This document shows, piece after piece, positions 50,680-62,861 of a DNA stretch of 64,000 bases. The notes beneath the pieces are model-generated. The model was not told where the DNA came from. It ran no database searches and was given only the letters and a program-made list of their open reading frames with translations. Numbering within the stretch: the stretch's first letter is position 1; every line of letters begins with the position of its first letter. The translations under genes were made by a program, and so were the position numbers. Origin of the DNA: Petrosia ficiformis (Eukaryota; Porifera; Demospongiae; Haplosclerida; Petrosiidae); assembly GCA_947044365.1 (NCBI GenBank), contig OX345652.1, positions 1,581,001 through 1,645,000 on the forward strand. The letters are read 5' to 3'.

Positions 50680-50820
50680 TTAAGGTAAGCTGAGTAAATA
50701 TGGGACACGTAAGCATTCTTAGCACTGAAAATTAGCATAGTCCATGCTACCTGAGTTACACAATATTATTCCTGTTTGAGTATCTAGCAATCAATTGTTT
50801 TAATTTGTAGGATACCATTA

Positions 50821-51298
50821 AGGTGGTACTAGGGAGTGGGCGGATGCGACTCCAATCAGTTTCAAAATAGAATATTATATAATATGACTCTAACCTAGTG
50901 TAATAGCAACCTTCATATCTTCTGATCATCTTTATATTTGTCTGGAAGACAGAGAGTGTTGGAAAAATCTCCATTTTTGCAATCGCAATAACTACAAACC
51001 GAGAAAGCCACGCCCACCAATCATGGCGTGCACCAAGTACAATGCATTTTGAGAAAACAAATAGAGCCGTTTTCTGAAAATTCATTTTATTTTTATAGTT
51101 ACAAGAGGCTGAAGAAAGCTGAATACTGTAGCTTTTAACTGAAACCATAAAATTTACCATTTAGGCCCAATAACTATACCCCCGGGTGGGTGTGGCTCCC
51201 AAAAAACACAGATTGGAACGAGATTGTATGCAGCAAGAAGCTTGCAAGACTGGAAACTGATTGGAGTTTCATCTACCCCTCCCCCTAGTACAGCCTTG
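50821..51298. mobile_element. MITE with about 45-bp terminal inverted repeats
   Basis: The left end AGGTGGTACTAGGGAGTGGG...ACTCCAATCAGTTT (50821-50866) and right end AAACTGATTGGAGT...CCCCTAGTACAGCCTT (about 51254-51297) are inverted and imperfect. A 134-codon minus-strand frame inside has no recognised domain and overlaps the ends, so it is not called as a gene. Confidence 0.75.
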
Positions 51299-51449
51299 AG
51301 ACAATTACGAGATGTTTAGAAGTGTCTTGTAATACAACCTGTCTCACTATACCAGCACCTACCTTATCATATTTTAATCTTCCTTGTATGCATTTTGGTT
51401 TTAATACTAGTTTTGCATGCTTTTAAATTTTAATATCCCTGCATGTTTT

Positions 51450-52062
51450 TTTTATGGCCCGTAGGGCCATCCCTATGATTGCTTTCCACGGGGTTTAATT
51501 AATAATGTATATAATTATAATTATATGTTTTTTTATGGCCCGTAGGGCCATCCCTATAATTGCTTTCCACGGGGTTTAATGTATATATATATATATATAT
51601 ATATGTTTGTGTCACTTGCGCGACTATGCGTTGTATACGTAGTTAAGGAAGTTGCGTCATTCCCGGGGGCTCGGTCAATTAATGGGCGTGGCGCGTAAAA
51701 GAACGCGCGTTCGAGGCTCTTCGAGCTACAGACAAGCCAGGAAGATTCAGAAACTGCTAATAACTGTTGTATATAGCAGAGAAAGAGTATAAATATTATG
51801 CAAGAATCTTTAACAAGTAAGTATAATAAGTTGTTAAGTTTCAGATATGAGGAAGTCATCATTTAGAACCTTGAAGGAGTACTTCAGTCAGTTCATCAAA
51901 GATCTGTGTACTTAGACTGCAGTCAGGCTTATACTTACTTCTTCAGGCCCCAGCTTTCGAGTACACAGAAAGGTAGAGACACTAGTGCCATCAGCAATGC
52001 TTAATACATAGTCATCACAAAGCAAATATAGGGATGTATTTTTTCTCTATATACACTTGTTT
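51450..52062. mobile_element. MITE of the ATCCCTATGATTGCTTT family, with a doubled left end
   Basis: ATGGCCCGTAGGGCCATCC followed by CTATGATTGCTTTCCACGG occurs at about 51465 and again, slightly changed, at about 51533. A short (TA)n, the core GGTCAATTAATGGGCGTGGC and a divergent middle follow. The end is GCAAATATAGGGATGTATTT and TCTCTATATACACTTG (about 52062). The doubled end suggests a nested or solo-end insertion. Confidence 0.7.
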
Positions 52063-52065
52063 TCT

Positions 52066-52404
52066 TGTGTCCACTTCGCGAGTATGCGTTGTATACGTAG
52101 TTGTATCATTCCGGGGGCTCGGTCAATTAATGGGCGTGGCGCGTAAAAGAACGCGCTCGAACTCAGCAGAAAGAAAGGTGTTTGTAGCTTACATTATAGA
52201 ATTAGAAACTAGAACTACTAACTAACTATTCTACCTGAAATATATTCCTAAAGTTCTACAAGAGGTAAAGAGAGTAGATAATCAAAATAATAACTATAAT
52301 AGGCTGTTGTGTTTCAGGCATGATAAAGTCAGCCATGAATGATTACTGAATGCTGGACACCATAAAGCAATGATAGGGATACTTTTTCTCTATATACACT
52401 TGTT
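52066..52404. mobile_element. MITE of the same family, tandem neighbour
   Basis: Begins with GTGTCCACTTCGCGAGTATG. It has the core GGTCAATTAATGGGCGTGGC and GGCATGATAAAGTCAGCC, and ends AAGCAATGATAGGGATAC and TCTCTATATACACTTG. It is very close in sequence to 29587-29921 and lies directly after the preceding copy. Confidence 0.75.
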
Positions 52405-54914
52405 TATTCTATTAGTATATGCAGTCTGTGATTAATTTATATCCTTGTTTTCAATTACACACTGTGAAATCATTCATTTTTATTACATCACAATGGTATA
52501 TAATTAACGATATAAATTTCATGTCATTGATGTATTTTTCCCAGAGTAGTTTGAAGACAATATTCATCTGAATTTTTATTGCAGAACTGAGAATCAGAAA
52601 CTGTTTGACTACTGGTTCACTGCATTGAGGTTCTCCTTAAGCTTTTTAATACCAAGTTTTGATTAAGACAGCAAGATTGCTTCTACAATCTTGTGGCATG
52701 TATCATCAAATAATTCGCTCTGAGTAAGACTCGAGTTAGGTGTTAATTCACAATTAATTATGAGATAAAAATATGCGTCAAATTATTGAATGAAATTAAC
52801 TGTATTTAATATTATAAGTTCTTCAATTGGAAGGCTGTACAAGGCTAGACATCCAGCTTGTGAATGACCTTCCCCAACCAAGAAAAGATTTTCCTGCAGA
52901 CACAGTTTCTTTAACTGGTTTGATGAGCTCACGAATTATCTTTTCCCTGAAAAGGGCAGACTGAAGTTGAAGAATACCCACTTCTGGCTCCACACCTCCC
53001 AGTTGAGGAAGACCAATTGCAACTATAATCAATAATAAAATTAGGTTTTAAAAAATGTAATACACATATGTAATATATACACTGCACAAATACAAATTGT
53101 TAAAATAAATAATTTATTGGTTAGTACAGTTACAAGGAATAGTGGAAATTGTAATTTAATTGCTCATGTACATAGGTTGTTATGATTGCATGGTGACATA
53201 CATGTAATTATATATAATTCAATAATTGTAATTTCAATTATCCTTATACTATCTATTAGATATACAAAGAAGCATAATAAAATTTTAATTAAATCATTTT
53301 AGGTTTCCAAATCTTCTTTGTGCATCTAATATGAGATATTACAAGTTTAATAAATTCCAATAATTATATGCAAGTTGTGATTTTGTTGTAATTTTACTAA
53401 TTAATCGTTAGTCTTATACATGCAGTTACATAACTTTTAATGTAATTTTGTATCCCACCTGACACTAAATCAATAGCTGATTTGTTTTCTTGATTTATCA
53501 GCATTGACTAGTATGGGGTGTATAAGCCATAACAAACTTTATATGCATGGTAACGAACAACAAGCAATAGTTATTGTATGCAACATAATACTATACTTTA
53601 AACATAAATTCCATAGTAATTAGGTACAACCTGTGGTATATTGTAATTAATATTCAATTATGTTTAGAGCAAAACCAGGTGAAAAAAGTGATACTTGTTT
53701 AATAGATTTCTGGACCCTGCATGTTTTGTTTTATCAAGAGTATATTTATAACAAAGAAAATGTTTTGCTGCTAAGGCAATATACACAAATTGTCTAATAA
53801 TAATGACAATGATATTTATATGTGTAGAATCATAAGTAACCACAACTGAAGGCTGTTGTTCACAGACAAGCAAATATGTAAATGACAGTTATGTACAATT
53901 CAGAAAGGACACTATGTCTATGATCATTTGTAATCGTAAACAGGAAGTGGTTGAATAATTATGGAGAATTGATTTACTTATCCCTTTGACGATCACAAGT
54001 AAGTCATAATTAGAGTACTAAGAGTCTATAAACAATTATGTAACATTTTCTTTTCATACTCACATATCTGATGAGTGGTCTTTCCTTTCTTCTTGTCATT
54101 TTTCTTCCCTTTCTTACCGATGGATTCACCATTCATTTTCAAGCCCATTACTTTTAAAATGTCTACAGAATGCCTTTTATGTGATTGATCTTCTTCAGTG
54201 AATGGTAGTCGTAAGACAATGATACATGACTTTGGAAGATGTTTAGGTTTAACAACTTAAGAATTGCACTACTTAGAAAATCGTTCGCAGCAGTTGATAT
54301 AATGATTATATCGACATCTTTGATCATTTTTACAACCTCCTATGATGTTGAAAAAAAATATTTTTAATGTGTTGCTCATGGTTATTATAATTTCACATTA
54401 ACTTACATTTCTAGAGCTCATGATTACAGGTTCTCTTCCGCCATACATCACTTTACAATGCATTTCTGGTATTATACCAAACTGCCTGTCATCAAGTTCA
54501 CCTGATCATGAATTATAGAATATAAATTATTTGTTAATGATTAAGTTTCAAACACAGCTATAGTTACATTTACAGAATAGGGTTTCTAATTATAAGAAAG
54601 CCAAATCATTCTGTTATTTACTAACAAAAAAACCTTTATAATATAATTATAAGTAAGATATATATAATTCTAAAGCGAAGATCATGCATGGTTAATAGTC
54701 ACATGACTGATCAGTTTCTCTATAAACAAGTCACTTATTAAAATTGTAATTACCTTTTGATCCTACGTTTCGTACAATATCAAGAATCTTGTCAGCATTC
54801 ACTGTGTAAGTACGAAAACTAACTTCACCCCAATTAAAAGCATCAGGATTTTCAGGTGCTTTGCCTGTATGTAACATAATCATTATCATTGTAAAAAATG
54901 AATAAACAAGATAT

Positions 54915-55335
54915 ATAGAGAAAAAAGTATCCCTATGATTGCTTTGTGGGGTCCAGCATTCAGTAATCGTGGCTAACTTTATGATGCCTGAAATACATCA
55001 GCCTATTATAGTTATTATTTTGATTATCTACTCTGTTTACCTTTTAAAGAACCTTGTAGAACTTTAAATATATTTCAGGTAGAATAGCTAGCTATTAGTT
55101 CCAGTTTCTACGTAAGCTACACTGCTTTCTTTCTGCTTATCTGTAGATCTTGAGCGCGCGTACTTTTACGCGCCACGCCCATTAATTGACCGAGCCCCCC
55201 GGGAATGATGTAACTTCCTTAACTACGTATACAACGCATACTCGCGTAAGTGACACAAACATATATATATATATATATATATAGTTCGAACCCGTGGGAA
55301 AGCAATCATAGGGATGGCCCTACGGGCCATAAAAA
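54915..55335. mobile_element. Full-length MITE of the ATCCCTATGATTGCTTT family, in intron 1 of paralog B
   Basis: Subterminal 17-bp perfect inverted repeats: ATCCCTATGATTGCTTT (54929-54945) and AAAGCAATCATAGGGAT (55299-55315). Outside them the left end reads AGATATATAGAGAAAAAAGT and the right end GGCCCTACGGGCCATAAAAA. The internal core CGCCACGCCCATTAATTGACC is followed by a (TA)n run at about 55261-55283. This is the best copy for defining the family; it encodes nothing. Confidence 0.85.
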
Positions 55336-55349
55336 TGGTAACATTAATT

Positions 55350-55412
<63 letters not shown>
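55350..55412. repeat. (TA)n microsatellite
   Basis: A run of about 30 TA units directly after the MITE and before the hairpin at 55511, inside intron 1 of paralog B. Confidence 0.95.
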
Positions 55413-55414
<2 letters not shown>

Positions 55415-55510
55415 CATGCTACCATGGCAACCGTTTGATGTGGTTAGGTCTTATATTTTTGTATATAGACCTGTGAATCTTTAATCTATCAGCATACAAT
55501 ATATTGTATA

Positions 55511-55662
55511 TAGTACACTTACAGTTCTTATATAAAACAATATAAAACCTTGGTTTAGTGTCCTCGGATGTGATATAGCCCTCGCAGGCTCGGGCTATAT
55601 CACATCCTTGGACACTAAACCTCGGGTCTATATTTTTGTATATAAGACCTGTAAGTGTACTA
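55511..55662. repeat. Long palindromic foldback element
   Basis: Starts TAGTACACTTACAG and ends CTGTAAGTGTACTA. The centre has TTTAGTGTCCTCGGATGTGA and its complement around CCCTCGCAGGCTCGGG. Almost the whole 150 bp can pair, with a mismatch zone between outer and inner arms. It is related to the 15480 and 30898 copies. Confidence 0.85.
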
Positions 55663-55738
55663 TATATATTACATATAATATTATATATAATATATATATA
55701 TAATTATATATATATAATATATATATATTGATATATAT

Positions 55739-55800
55739 CAGGAGCCCATAATGACGTTGACCAGAAAGCGTAACGCTTTCTGGTGAATTATGGGCTCCTG
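55739..55800. repeat. Short palindrome
   Basis: CAGGAGCCCATAAT at one end and ATTATGGGCTCCTG at the other enclose CCAGAAAGCG/CGCTTTCTGG, giving two stacked helices. It is flanked by TA-rich sequence and unrelated in sequence to the neighbouring hairpin. Confidence 0.85.
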
Positions 55801-55991
55801 TATAATTATAATTATTAAAAATAATTTATTTTATTGATTAGTGTTATTACCTCTCCATTTACACAACAAAAACAACACAAGTTTAATATCTCACCAAGAA
55901 ATGCCAATTTGAATTGCGACTCCATAACAAGACCTTTTTCGTACCACACTAAACGGATCATCAAAGGTGCAGTTTTTATGGCATTATTATT

Positions 55992-56019
55992 CTAAAAATA
56001 GACTGATACGATTACGTCA
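55992..56019 (-). promoter_or_regulatory. Promoter-proximal module of paralog B
   Basis: CTAAAAATAG (55992-56001) and TTACGTCA (56012-56019) occur in the same order and nearly the same spacing as upstream of paralog A, about 70 and 90 bp before the start codon. Confidence 0.45.
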
Positions 56020-56505
56020 GAGTAAATGACTCAGCTTTGCAAATCTATTACTGTACCTCTGAATCTGATAGACTGTTGCTGTTTCGATCTGAGCACCAAT
56101 GATTATTAATTATTAACATCAGTGTTTATTGATGTAGTAGACTTTATAATAATTTCATATGTTTGATTGAAAGATTTCATTGGTGTATGTATCTCAGATA
56201 GAAACATTTAAAATCATAATCAGATTACAATTACATCTTAACTAAAATTGCTGTAATGATAACTATTATAATTATTATAATATCTTGTTTTTATAATAAT
56301 AATTGTTTATACTGTGGAATGCTGTATTGAAAAAGCAAGAAATGAGATATATAATAATTATATATGTGTGTAATATTATATAATTCATGGTGTGAAAAAT
56401 AATTGTAACATTTAGCTTTATTATAAGTTTGTACCTAGTATTTTTTGCAAGCTATATAATAGTATATATATAAATTATATATAATATAAAAATGTTTTAG
56501 TTCTC

Positions 56506-57121
56506 TCAGTGTACAAGTTTAGACATCCAGTTAGTGAATGATCTCCCCCATCCAAATAATGATTTTCCGGCAGACACAGTTTCTTTAACTGGTTTGAGAA
56601 TTTCTTCAGCTATTTCCTCTTGGAAGAGAGCAGCTTGAAGTTGAGGGATACCTACTTGTGGTTCAATACCCCCATATTTAGATAGACCAATTGGAACTGT
56701 AAAAAAGGAATTTTATATATACATTTTTTTTATTTAAGTGACCTATAGTATAATGAGTGTCTGCAAACAAGACTAACATATTTGAAAGTTAGTCTGTCCT
56801 TTCTTCTTGCTTTTTCTTTTTCCTTTCTTATTGATGATATCTCCATTTGTATTCATACCCATATCCTTCAACAAGTCTGAAGCAGAACGTGAACCGTAAG
56901 GCTGATCCTCTTCAGTGAATGGTAGCCGTAACACAATAATACATGATTTTGGAAGATTTTCTGGTGTCAGCCACATGAGAAATGCTCTGTAATAATAGTC
57001 CAAACCAGGTGATATGACAATTACGTCAACATCCTTGATTATCTGTACAATCTCCTATATAAAATAATTGATGTAAACTAGCCAACATCAAACTTTTATA
57101 TTGCCTCTACATGTGTGTATA

Positions 57122-57155
<34 letters not shown>

Positions 57156-58294
57156 AGTGAGTGTGTACCAGGTAGATAAACAGGTATGTATGTACACATT
57201 ATATAATTACTGATATTAAATTTTCCTTACATCTCTAGAAAAAAATGGAAAGCATCTTCCTCCCATCATTACTCCACAATTCTGTTCTGGTGATATACCA
57301 AACAGTTTATCATTTAGTTTACCTGCATGGAAAAGTATCAGTATAATATAAGCAGTCTTCAATTTAAACCATCACCAGAAAACACATTAACAGATGTTGC
57401 AAAACAGTGAGTAGTTTGTGATATCGTTATGTTCCATGATATTTATTTATTAACTCTTTTTTACTTAATCTTGCAGTATAATTACAATTAATTTATAAAT
57501 AATTATTATTGAAATATTGATTATTTGAGAAGCTTCTGTAAACTGAAAGTGAAAGCTAATTATGTAATTATAATTCTCTAAGTTAAAATTACATTAATTT
57601 TTTAATTAAATGCATTCTTAATAGCTTATATGTCAACAAATGTATTACTAACAATATTATAGTTGTTGGGATGAAATGTCAGCAATGATGACGCATGCCT
57701 ATACTAGTTATACTCAAATTGTTATATGGCTCTAGGAATCATATAATCACGGATCATGTGAAATACACAGACCAGCACTGTGAGAAGCTGTAGAAATAAC
57801 GTTAACGCGGAATAGGTGGCCGGTTGACGTAGCATTCTGCCATCCCTAGGCCTTGAAGTTATATCATGTGGTAGAAACGTTGAACCCCTGAAATAGGGAT
57901 GAGCGCGTAGCACTAGCCCTCCATAAAGGTGGCTGAAGCTATTAGTTACCGAGCGCAGCGAGGCAGTAGGGATCATCCATAGCAAGTTTGCATGTTTATA
58001 CCTCTGCTGTGCCATTTCTATGGTTTCTCGTAGCTGTAGCAGCGCTGGTCCGTGTATTTCACTGACATGATCCATAATCACCTGCTGGTCCAAGATTTTG
58101 CACTATGTCCAGAATCTTCTCAGCATTTACAGTATAGCTACGAATACCCAAATTATCCATCATGTCTTCATACTCACTGGCTTCAGGATCTCCAGGCTTT
58201 ACACCTATATGAGTAGAATAATTATTTCAAATTATATCAAAGATGACTTTACTCATTTCTTACCTAAAAATGCTAGTTTGAATTGTTTTTCCAT
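56506..58294 (-). CDS. Unrecognised five-exon family, paralog C (237 residues, intact)
   Basis: Exons on the minus strand are 58264..58294, 58082..58204, 57231..57322, 56778..57054 and 56506..56696; they sum to 714 bp, with a TGA at 56506-56508. The protein starts MEKQFKLAFLG. It keeps IRSYTVNAEKILDIVQNLGPAG, MMGGR, IIKDVDVIVIS, LPKSCIIVLRLPFTEEDQ, a KKGKRKSKKKG linker and the C-terminal GLSKYGGIEPQVGIPQLQAALF and KSLFGWGRSF. The most constant block across paralogs is WLTPENLPKSCIIVLRLPF. It is the most diverged of the three, so the retained reading frame argues for selection on protein. There is no membrane segment or known catalytic signature. Function is unknown; an alpha/beta, possibly nucleotide- or cofactor-binding, fold is only a guess. 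Confidence 0.82.
57743..58082. mobile_element. Inverted-repeat element inside intron 2 of paralog C
   Basis: The left arm (about 57743-57797: GGATCATGTGAAATACAC, then AGACCAGC) is mirrored by the right arm (about 58026-58082: GTGTATTTCACTGACATGAT in plus orientation). The centre is GC-richer than the region. A 123-codon minus-strand frame crosses it without a known domain. The right arm starts exactly at the intron's GT, so the insertion now supplies the 5' splice site context. Confidence 0.6.
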
Positions 58295-58318
58295 TGCTTC
58301 AGTGAAGTGAATTGGCGA

Positions 58319-58404
58319 TGACGTTACGGGTTATATACAAGTCTTGTTCTAAAAATAGATTTTTGTTTTCTATTATTAGCAACTGGGTCATACTCTAAAA
58401 ATAG
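58319..58404 (-). promoter_or_regulatory. Promoter-proximal module of paralog C
   Basis: Two copies of CTAAAAATAG (58349-58358 and 58395-58404) and TGACGTTA (58319-58326) lie within 110 bp upstream of the start codon. The elements match those of A and B, but their order differs. Confidence 0.4.
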
Positions 58405-58409
58405 ACTTG

Positions 58410-59230
58410 CCCATGCTTTTGACGCGATATTAGGCCTATACGGTACACTATGCTATGTACAATATTACATATCTGGACTAGCTATTGTGGGCTTTGTGTT
58501 TGTTAATCAGATTCACGACTTACTCACTTCCTACACATGTGCTTGCATCGAGACTTGCTGCAGAGCAAGAACTAATTCCAAAGGTTTTTATAGATGTATG
58601 TTCAGTTTATTTCCACATGTGATATCAAATAATAATTATCTGTACAGTCTGATTGAGTCCATATATTTGAATTATCATGCCATCTTTCTGCTGTGTGTCT
58701 GTACATTTGTCTGTTCATTTGTCTGTTCCAGGTTATTTCTGTAAGACTCAATGGATGAGAAAGATTTCAAACATTTGTCCTCTTCATTAAAAAAAAAGGA
58801 ATTTATTTGAGATGGTTTGACTCCTATGAAGTGTTCTTAGATACCAAAAATGTTTACTAGAAAAAGATGTAGTGATATTAATATAGCCGACATCCAGTGT
58901 GTGTCATGATGAATGATTTGATATTCCTGAAGTTGGAAACTCATTATAAGAGACAAAGAAATGCATATATTAGACCTGGCATTAAGACCACATCCTCCCC
59001 ACCAGTATGGATATTCATGTAACAGTCATATAATAGCTATGCCATATTTCCCATACAGCTGTTTATTTTATATTTATATTAACACAAGCTCTATAGTCAT
59101 GTAATAACCATGTGTATATGTATAATCTTAAGATTGTTTTTGCTCAAGTTATGCATAGTTATCATTAGACTTCATTACCAGATGCTCTTCTTCAACATAC
59201 TTCATGCATCTAGAACATTTTTGCATAGGA
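58410..59230. other. No gene recognised
   Basis: Short frames only. One (58487-58744) encodes a hydrophobic C-terminal stretch but has no splice or family support. Confidence 0.4.
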
Positions 59231-59235
59231 ATTTA

Positions 59236-59370
59236 ACGTAGGACCCAAAATTAAACAAAGCACTTGCATATAACCCAATATAAATGCAGTTCTTTATCTT
59301 TGCTTTATAACAGTGTAGATATTTATGTAGAGTTATATGGAAGTGGTTTGTTTAATTTTGGGTCATACGT
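59236..59370. mobile_element. Small MITE with about 40-bp inverted repeats
   Basis: ACGTAGGACCCAAAATTAAA at the left and TTTAATTTTGGGTCATACGT at the right are inverted, and pairing continues through CAAA-CACTT-CATATAAC. A more decayed relative, with ACAAAATTCAAAATAAGCAC and its mirror, lies at about 61225-61342. Confidence 0.75.
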
Positions 59371-59374
59371 TAGT

Positions 59375-60700
59375 CTTCTCTGTTAGTACTATCCCGACCT
59401 TTTTCGCATACATTTTGGGTTTTGATGTCTATACATCTTCTTTCAGAAAATGTTTTTCATTATTTTTGACTGTATTAGATGCAAGATTGATTACATAAAG
59501 ATATCTATCAGAATGTCCTGGGTTCAATCTCTAGTTGGATTCCTGACATTCAATGGATGATAAATAACAAGGAGATGCTGACAAGTCAATTGTGGTGAGT
59601 ATATATTGTATATTGATAAATGTATCTTATATACCAGGTAGGACAGACTTGGACTTCATCAGTAATTCAGAATATTCACCTAGCTAAACCATAAGTCCTA
59701 TATACTTGAACCCCAACTTTAGATGTAGTATAGTATATATACTACATGCACAGGAAGTTATGTACTAGGGATGTGTGCAGAGTTTTTGATAAGTTCTGAA
59801 GCATGGGCCAAATTAGCTCAAAAATGGTTGGTGTGTGCCATTGAGAATACATCTTGAGCCAAATAACTAAAGGTTAATGACAATATAATCATAATTAACT
59901 GTACCACTGGCCCAAAGAGAGAAATGTGCAGTGCCAAATAAAAAGTTCTTTGGGCCAATGGTGCACCATATGAGCTTATCAAAAACACTGGATGTGTGAT
60001 ACAATTAAAATTAATAATAGTATTGCGTATTGCTGCCAAAACTATCATGATACGAAATAATAATTGAAATACATATAAAATCTAAATATATGTCTTGTTT
60101 GGTTGTATTTGCCAAGAAATCGTAAAAGAAATCAATCAAAGTTATGCACACTAGCTTGTTACAATTATTGCTTTTAGACAAGTGGGAAAAACCAGGTTTG
60201 CTAAACTGTCCATTCCAGTGCATCAAAACACACAAAAACCAATATTGAATGTAAATATTGATATTCTGATATATCAATATGTAATGCACATCACGAACAT
60301 GTACTGACTTGTAGTGTACATAGGTACATGTCTATATGTACATTTGTTGTCATAGAAACATTACTTAATTTATTTGTATAACTTGGGAAGAAAGCTAGCA
60401 AATAACTATTTCCCAATGGTCATAGTTTCTACTACAGAATTTCAGGTAGAATGGGCAATAAGTAACTACCACTGCTACACCCATCTGCAGTATGTTTATA
60501 TAAATTGCTTAACTCTTGATATGATAATTATTATATCTTACTCAAGCAATGTTTGTTATATTATTTAATTATTGTGAGCTAAGAAGGGTACTAGTAACAT
60601 GTAGAAGGATGCAGTTCCCACCTGTAGATTCTGAAGCCTAGTGAAAACTCTGTCACAACTACATGTAGTCATTTACAAAAAGAACAGGGAAAAATAGTAC
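59375..60700. other. No gene recognised
   Basis: AT-rich. At about 59509-59520 GGGTTCAATCTC resembles a tRNA B box, without a cloverleaf. No exon supported. Confidence 0.4.
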
Positions 60701-60705
60701 TTTAA

Positions 60706-61072
60706 AAAAAAGATATATAGAGAAAAAAGTATCCCTAAGTTTCTTTGTGGTGTCCAGCATTCAGTAATTGTGGCTGACTTTATCATGCCTGAAACACAAC
60801 AGTTAATATCTTGATTATCTACTCTTCTTACCTTTTAAATGATCTTTTAGAACTGTAGGAATATATTTCAGGTAGAATACCTAGCTATTAATTTGATTTT
60901 CTACATGTACAACCAGATTTGGCTAGGGTGCGCATTCTATTACGGGCCACATCCATTAATGACGCAACTTCCTCAAATATGTATACAGCACATACTTGCA
61001 TAAGTGACACAAAAATACATTATATATAGATTCAACCCCGTCGAAAGCAAGGATGACCCTGTGGGCCATAAT
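60706..61072. mobile_element. MITE of the ATCCCTATGATTGCTTT family, diverged
   Basis: The left end AGATATATAGAGAAAAAAGT then ATCCCTAAGTTTCTTTG, the middle GGCTGACTTTATCATGCCTG, a decayed core (ACATCCATTAATGACGC), and the right end AAAGCAAGGATGACC then GGGCCATAATAA follow the same order as 54915-55335. Confidence 0.75.
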
Positions 61073-61344
61073 AACAGTTTAGTTTTTGAAAGAACATGTA
61101 GGGATTCAGTGTTTTTTAATGTCCTTTAGTAGGAACTCTGATCTTAAATTCTCCCTTAAAGTTTGTTTGTGAAGCATTCATTAGTTGTTTTACATAAAGC
61201 TATTCTCTCCACTGTAGAGATAATAACAAAATTCAAAATAAGCACTTCCATGTAACTCTACATACAGTATATAGCAAATATATATAGGGAACAGCTAGTG
61301 TAGACGGTTTAATGGAAGTTGTTAGTTTAATTTTGTTGTTAATG

Positions 61345-62818
61345 TATACCTTACCATTCTTGTTAATATGGTTTTCAGTTTTGATATATTCATATATGTT
61401 ATATCACTTTTTAAATAACATATTTTCACACGAGAAATGAGTTAATTACTATTCTGTTGTACTTGTGCTAAGTGAATTCACGAGAACTATTCTCTAGTAT
61501 TATATAGTGTGAAGTGAATTCATTGACACAGGAGAAAAGATGAATAACAATTTCATTATTAACCAATTTTTAAGAAACATCAATAATTCATAGAATAATA
61601 AATGAATATTATTATAAAGTAATATTTTATTATATATAGTTATAATTATGACTTCACGTGTACAAATCTAGTGGTTTACACAAAAAGGGGTGTGTGTAAC
61701 ATTCTGATCTCATGACTTTTAGGAAGTTATGAATATCTGCTGACTGTTCCTTTTATAACCAAAATAACTGGAATACAGAATACAGTGTGTCTAGAGTCAG
61801 GATAACCTATCTGAAGCTTTTGTTACTTCAGCTACAAGTATAGTACTACACATTTCCCGTTATCTCATTACAATAGTTTTTACAGTTCATCTACCAGGTA
61901 AATAGAATTGTTTATGTATTATAGTTCTACATAATTATGTATGTATTATTATATACTTGTAATTATTGTATTACTTTTATATGGGGTTAAACATACATGT
62001 ATGACATGTCTATTGACACTGGTAGCTTATAACAGGTTTCTAGAAATACACAAATGCACCCTATCCTAACAGCTTTGACAGTAGCAGTAGTAGACATAAC
62101 TATGTATGTACATGTAACTATAATATTATGTAATAATTATCACAATTAGATGTTTGTTGCATTCTGGTTATTTGAATGATAAGTTGTGTCTACAGAATTG
62201 GTATGAATGCTTTCAATTTCTTTTGTGTGCCAGTTAATAATGAATACTTATCTTGGAGACTTACTTACCTTATCCAAAACAAACTAACAATGACTTCAAT
62301 AGTTAATGGATTTATAAAGGAAACTACCACAGGGTTAGCTGAGAGGTGGAATATTATTGATCTTGTTTCAAGTAATTAACGATACCACGGGATGATATAC
62401 CTTAAACCCCCCAAGATTGAGGGGATTAGCTCTAGACAATTTACCGGCTTTATAATTATCGGTAACAGGTACCATATCTAGGTTTTGTAGACACAATGTA
62501 TCTTGTATAACTGGTATTGTTAACTCATGGCTTGATACATCTATAGTAGCATTCCTAATAATTATAATAATAGAGTATGCAGCCATGCCTACTAGCTATT
62601 TGATAGAATCACAAGAACGTTTTCTTAATCTAGAAAAATGTCAATAATTGGGAATTGGATTACTTGCCTACAGTATATTGTCATCAAAAGAAAGACTATA
62701 ATTAGATTATACTGGATTACTACCAACTCTATACTCTAAGATATAATTTATAATGAGACATGTACATGTATAATAATTATATATAGTATATGTAGTATTA
62801 TATAACATTATGCATTAG

Positions 62819-62861
<43 letters not shown>

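Larger units (their letters stand above)
52823..55925 (-). pseudogene. Unknown five-exon family, paralog B, with a frameshift in exon 4
   Basis: Exons on the minus strand are 55895..55925, 54754..54864, 54407..54501, 54064..54339 and 52823..53022, in the same phases as paralogs A and C. Exon 4 has one base fewer than needed near 54247-54256: where A reads the codons for WLTPEN, B reads one base short. The frame therefore shifts after about LSSAILKLLN, although the downstream bases still match LPFTEEDQ-type sequence in the original frame. Total exon length is 713 bp, not a multiple of three. Everything else (splice sites, first exon MESQFKLAFLG, last exon IGLPQLGG...GWGRSF) is intact, so the lesion is recent or a sequencing error. 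Intron 1 has been filled by a MITE, (TA)n and two hairpins. Confidence 0.75.

Noticed and set aside
50756..51160. 134-codon minus-strand frame
   Set aside because: It lies within a MITE and overlaps its terminal repeat; composition and lack of homology argue against a gene.
57722..58093. 123-codon minus-strand frame in intron 2 of paralog C
   Set aside because: It spans an inverted-repeat element, overlaps exon 2 in another frame and has no recognised domain.
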